Source: Pinisolibacter aquiterrae
Lineage (GTDB): Bacteria; Pseudomonadota; Alphaproteobacteria; Rhizobiales; Ancalomicrobiaceae
DNA length: 64,000 bases
Direction of reading: 5' to 3'
NCBI RefSeq assembly: GCF_019160155.1
Contig: NZ_JAFNIH010000018.1
Location: 62,001-126,000, forward strand
Part shown: in pieces, positions 58,680 through 64,000 of the stretch
Layout of the letters: each line of letters begins with the position of its first letter
Position numbering within the stretch: the stretch's first letter is position 1
The notes under the pieces: generated by a model
Database searches by the model: none
The model's input: only the letters and a program-made list of their open reading frames with translations
Told to the model about the DNA's origin: nothing
Program-made: the position numbers and the translations under genes

Positions 58680-58712
58680 GAGCCACGGGATCTCGGGCCT
58701 CGAACATGACGA

Positions 58713-58742
58713 AAAGGCCGCCGGATCGCTCCGGCGGCCTTT
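58713..58742. terminator. Bidirectional terminator between purU and manC
   Basis: 13-bp perfect arms (AAAGGCCGCCGGA / TCCGGCGGCCTTT), TCGC loop, A/T runs on both sides; lies between convergent genes. Confidence 0.85.
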
Positions 58743-58764
58743 CGCATTTCTCGCGTCCCCCCGC

Positions 58765-60174
58765 TCAACTGCGGTTGTAGACGTCCTCGTAGCGGACGAT
58801 GTCGTCCTCGCCGAGATAGGAGCCGACCTGCACCTCGATCAGATCGAGCGGGATGCGGCCGGGGTTCTCGAGCCGATGGGTGGCGCCGAGCGGGATGTAG
58901 ACGCTCTGGTTCTCCGAGCACACCGTCACCTTCTCGTCGACGGTGATGCGCGCCGTTCCCGACACCACCACCCAGTGCTCGGCACGATGGAAATGGCTCT
59001 GGAGCGAGAGCTTGGAGCCCGGATTGACGGTGATGCGCTTCACCTGATGGCGGCCGCCGGCGTCGATGCTCTCGTAGGAGCCCCAGGGGCGGTAGACCTT
59101 GACGTGCTCGGTCGCCTCCTTGCGGCCGGCGGCGGTGAGGCGGGCGACGAGGCCCTTGACCTTCTCCGCCTGGGCGCGATCGACCACCAGCACGGCGTCG
59201 CGGGTGGTGACGACCACGACGTCCTTCAGTCCGACCACCGTGGTGAGGCGGCCGGGCGAATGGACGTAGCAGTTCTCGGAATCGAGGAAGGCGGCGTCGC
59301 CCTTGGCGCCGTTGCCGTCGGCGTCCTTGTGCGACATGTCCCAGATCGCGTTCCAGGCGCCGACGTCGGACCAGGCGAAATCGGAGGGCACCACGGCGGC
59401 GCGCGCGGTCTTCTCCATCACCGCGTAGTCGACCGACTTCGGCGTCGCCTTGGCGAAGGCCTCGGCGTCGAGGCGCAGGAAGTCGAGATCACGGGAGGCG
59501 CCGGCGACGGCTTCGGCGACCGGACGGCCGATGTCGGGGGCGAGCCGATCGAGTTCGTCGAGGAAGACCGAGGCCTGAAACAGGAAGTTGCCGGAGTTCC
59601 ACAGATAGCCCTCGGCGACGTAACGCCCGGCGGTCTCCTCGTCGGGCTTCTCGACGAAGGCGGCGATGGCGGCGACGCCCTCCTCGGCGAGGGCTTCGCC
59701 GGGGCGGATGTAGCCGTAGCCGGTCGCGGGACGGGTCGGGCGGATGCCGAAGGTGACGATGCGGCCGGCCGCGGCGGCGGCACGACCGAGACGGACGTGC
59801 TCGAGGAAGCCGGCGACGTCGGGCATGGCGTGGTCGGCGGCGAGCACCAGGACGAGCGCCTGCGGATCCCGCGCCAGCGCGAGGCGGGCGGCGGCGGCGA
59901 TGGCGGCGCAGCTGTCGCGGCGGAACGGCTCCAGGACGATGTCGCCCTTCACCTTCGCGGCGCGCATCTGCTCGGCGACGAGGAAGCGATAGTCCGAGCC
60001 GGTGACGATCACGGGCGCATCGAAATCCGGTCCGGTGACGCGCTTCAACGTGTCCTGGAACAGCGAATCGTCGCCGGTGAAGGCGAGAAACTGCTTGGGG
60101 TAGCTGTCGCGCGAGGCCGGCCACAGGCGCGAGCCGGAACCACCACACAGGACGACGGGAACGATGAGTGCCAT
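58765..60174 (-). CDS. manC: Mannose-1-phosphate guanylyltransferase / mannose-6-phosphate isomerase
   Basis: 469-aa bifunctional type II enzyme (ManC/CpsB/AlgA family) for GDP-mannose synthesis. The nucleotidyltransferase signature [23 protein letters not shown] (pieces) is at residues 7-30, VFVEKP-type [12 protein letters not shown] and the YLWNSGNF motif follow; the C-terminal cupin isomerase (about 350-469) has [30 protein letters not shown] and [16 protein letters not shown] at 60174 matches family length. Divergent from uvrB. No other capsule or LPS genes are in view. Confidence 0.95.
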   Translation of the reverse strand: MALIVPVVLCGGSGSRLWPASRDSYPKQFLAFTGDDSLFQDTLKRVTGPDFDAPVIVTGSDYRFLVAEQMRAAKVKGDIVLEPFRRDSCAAIAAAARLALARDPQALVLVLAADHAMPDVAGFLEHVRLGRAAAAAGRIVTFGIRPTRPATGYGYIRPGEALAEEGVAAIAAFVEKPDEETAGRYVAEGYLWNSGNFLFQASVFLDELDRLAPDIGRPVAEAVAGASRDLDFLRLDAEAFAKATPKSVDYAVMEKTARAAVVPSDFAWSDVGAWNAIWDMSHKDADGNGAKGDAAFLDSENCYVHSPGRLTTVVGLKDVVVVTTRDAVLVVDRAQAEKVKGLVARLTAAGRKEATEHVKVYRPWGSYESIDAGGRHQVKRITVNPGSKLSLQSHFHRAEHWVVVSGTARITVDEKVTVCSENQSVYIPLGATHRLENPGRIPLDLIEVQVGSYLGEDDIVRYEDVYNRS

Positions 60175-60406
60175 GAGGCCGGTCTCCGATCGGGATCTCG
60201 AACGCGAGTGGTCGCATTCGACGGACAGGACCCGATCCTCGCCGACAAACACCAAAAAAGAGAAAATTCGAGGCAAAGCCGCCGCCGGCCGGGCGCGCGA
60301 TCGGCGACAGGGTGAACGGATCCCTTCCGTCGACGCGGAGCCGCGATGCGCACGAAAGGCGAACATCTCTCTTTCCCCGGCGCGCGTCCCGCGCCATAGT
60401 CGGTCC

Positions 60407-63130
<2,724 letters not shown>

Positions 63131-63157
63131 GCGCGCGCCTTCCGCGCCCGTCGCATC

Positions 63158-63682
63158 TCACCCCGTGACGTGCGCGGCGATCGTCGCGCGCGCCTCTTCC
63201 CGCGCCAGGGCGTCGGGGAAGGCGCGGTCGGGGACGATCAGGGCGACGCCGTTGGGCTCGACCAGGGCGAGGCCCTCGGGGCGATCGATCAGGCGCACGA
63301 AGGCGGCCCAGCGATAGGTGCCGTCGTACCAGAAGTTGCTCACGCCGATCCCCTCCTCGGAAATCGTGATCGTCTGCTCGGGATGATCGGGAAAGGTCAG
63401 GGCGCCGGCCTGACGATCGGCCCGGCGGGCGAAGACGGTCAGGACCAGCACGGCGAGGGCGAAGCCGAACGCGGGCGTGAGGCCATCCGGCAGGAGATCG
63501 CTCCGCTCGCCGAGGATCTTCTCGAGAACGAGCACCGCGACCCATCCCATCGCCAGGGCGCCCGCCGCCACCGCGACGACGAAGCGGGCGATCGGGATCG
63601 TCCTGCTCTTCTCGCTCCGGGCGGCGAGGAGGAGCCCGCTCTCGGAGGGCTCGAGGCGATAGGGACGGCAGACGATCGTCAT
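63158..63682 (-). CDS. YcxB-like small membrane protein
   Basis: 174 aa. Two transmembrane helices (about 33-54 and 70-87) followed by a beta-rich C-terminal domain with TISEEGIGVSNFWYDGTYRWAAFVRLIDRP (pieces), the usual YcxB layout where residues after the helices read 'xxExGixxxxxxxxxxxxWxxxxxxxxx'. ATG 63682 has GGAG 6 nt upstream. Function unknown. Convergent with uvrB (27-bp gap). Confidence 0.75.
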   Translation of the reverse strand: MTIVCRPYRLEPSESGLLLAARSEKSRTIPIARFVVAVAAGALAMGWVAVLVLEKILGERSDLLPDGLTPAFGFALAVLVLTVFARRADRQAGALTFPDHPEQTITISEEGIGVSNFWYDGTYRWAAFVRLIDRPEGLALVEPNGVALIVPDRAFPDALAREEARATIAAHVTG

Positions 63683-63778
63683 GGGAGGCTCCGAGGCGCG
63701 GGCGAGGACCCGCATTCGATCACGGCGGCGCCGTCGCCGCCAGCCGGGCGCGGATGACGTCTTCCGTCACGCAGGCGT

Positions 63779-64000
63779 TCACGCCGCCCAGCGCCGGCGC
63801 AGCCAGGCGGAGCGCCACGCCATCACCCGGCGCTCGAGCGGGACGCCGACGGCGAAGGCGAGCAGGATCGAGACGGCGATGGTGGCGACCATCACGACGC
63901 GCGGATCGACCACGCCGGGGTGATGGGCGACGGCGACCGAGGCGGCGACGGTGACGATGCCGTGGCCGAGATAGAGCGGGTAGCTGGCGAGGCCGAGGAG
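63779..64000 (-). CDS. Acyltransferase-3 family membrane protein, C-terminal fragment at window edge
   Basis: 73 codons plus TGA read from the window edge on the minus strand: LLGLASYPLYLGHGIV, a hydrophobic helix (VMVATIAVSILLAFAVGV), then PLERRVMAW and a basic end. SYPLYLGH followed by a last helix and the LERR motif is the standard C-terminus of membrane acyltransferases, like that of the complete family member at 1374-2420. The rest lies beyond the window. Confidence 0.75.
   Translation of the reverse strand, partial: LLGLASYPLYLGHGIVTVAASVAVAHHPGVVDPRVVMVATIAVSILLAFAVGVPLERRVMAWRSAWLRRRWAA

Overview
The window is GC-rich (about two thirds G+C by eye) bacterial chromosome, densely coded and without tRNA, rRNA, phage or insertion-sequence genes. 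Gene content points to an alphaproteobacterium, most likely of the Hyphomicrobiales (Rhizobiales): NAD-linked soluble formate dehydrogenase (fdsGBAD), a glutathione-dependent formaldehyde pathway (frmR-adhC-fghA), TakP-type TRAP transporters, DUF1289, DUF971, a PleC/DivJ-like histidine kinase and an aerobic-type cobalamin pair (cobS/cobT). Genus cannot be fixed from the sequence alone.

Layout. 1-2.4 kb: 3' part of phosphoglycolate phosphatase, convergent with rpe, then a membrane acyltransferase. 2.6-5.9 kb: an unknown gene divergent from frmR-adhC-fghA (formaldehyde to formate), sharing a 98-bp control region with a FrmR-like operator. 6.1-8.3 kb: two small exported proteins, then an ECF sigma factor/anti-sigma pair. 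8.4-13 kb: fba, tkt and fbp, all on the minus strand; with rpe and gph this is a partial Calvin/pentose-phosphate set without RuBisCO in view. 13.2-18.8 kb: a hexapeptide acyltransferase, PHA synthase, class I fumarase and an L,D-transpeptidase. 18.9-22.7 kb: DUF971, moaA, an EamA exporter and a TerC-like DUF475 protein. 22.9-28.2 kb: TRAP permeases dctQM facing two paralogous TakP-like binding proteins. 28.4-32.4 kb: mobA, dusA, a DUF1289 protein and divergent cobS/cobT. 32.8-36.3 kb: cell-cycle-type histidine kinase, thermonuclease, UDG-superfamily protein and an Lrp regulator. 36.4-44 kb: a complete S/N-oxide respiration locus, torS>, <torR, torCDA>, with an array of four TorR-box-like repeats between torR and torC. 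44-50.4 kb: mobB, a lipoprotein hydrolase, a ParB-like protein, a periplasmic binding protein, a beta-hydroxyacid dehydrogenase, a HAD hydrolase and a LysR regulator. 50.6-58.6 kb: a formate island, fdsGBAD, an oxalate/formate-type MFS carrier and purU. 58.8-64 kb: manC, uvrB, a YcxB-like protein and the C-terminal end of an acyltransferase cut by the window edge.

How it fits together. Two themes recur. The first is C1 flow: formaldehyde is oxidised by AdhC/FghA to formate, PurU releases formate from formyl-THF, a carrier may bring in formate or oxalate, and Fds oxidises formate to CO2 with NADH, which could feed a Calvin cycle whose rpe, fba, tkt, fbp and phosphoglycolate phosphatase genes lie here. 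The second is molybdenum: moaA, mobA and mobB make the bis-MGD cofactor needed by both large oxidoreductases in the window, FdsA and TorA. PHA synthase and the TRAP 2-oxoacid uptake genes suggest flexible carbon storage and scavenging.
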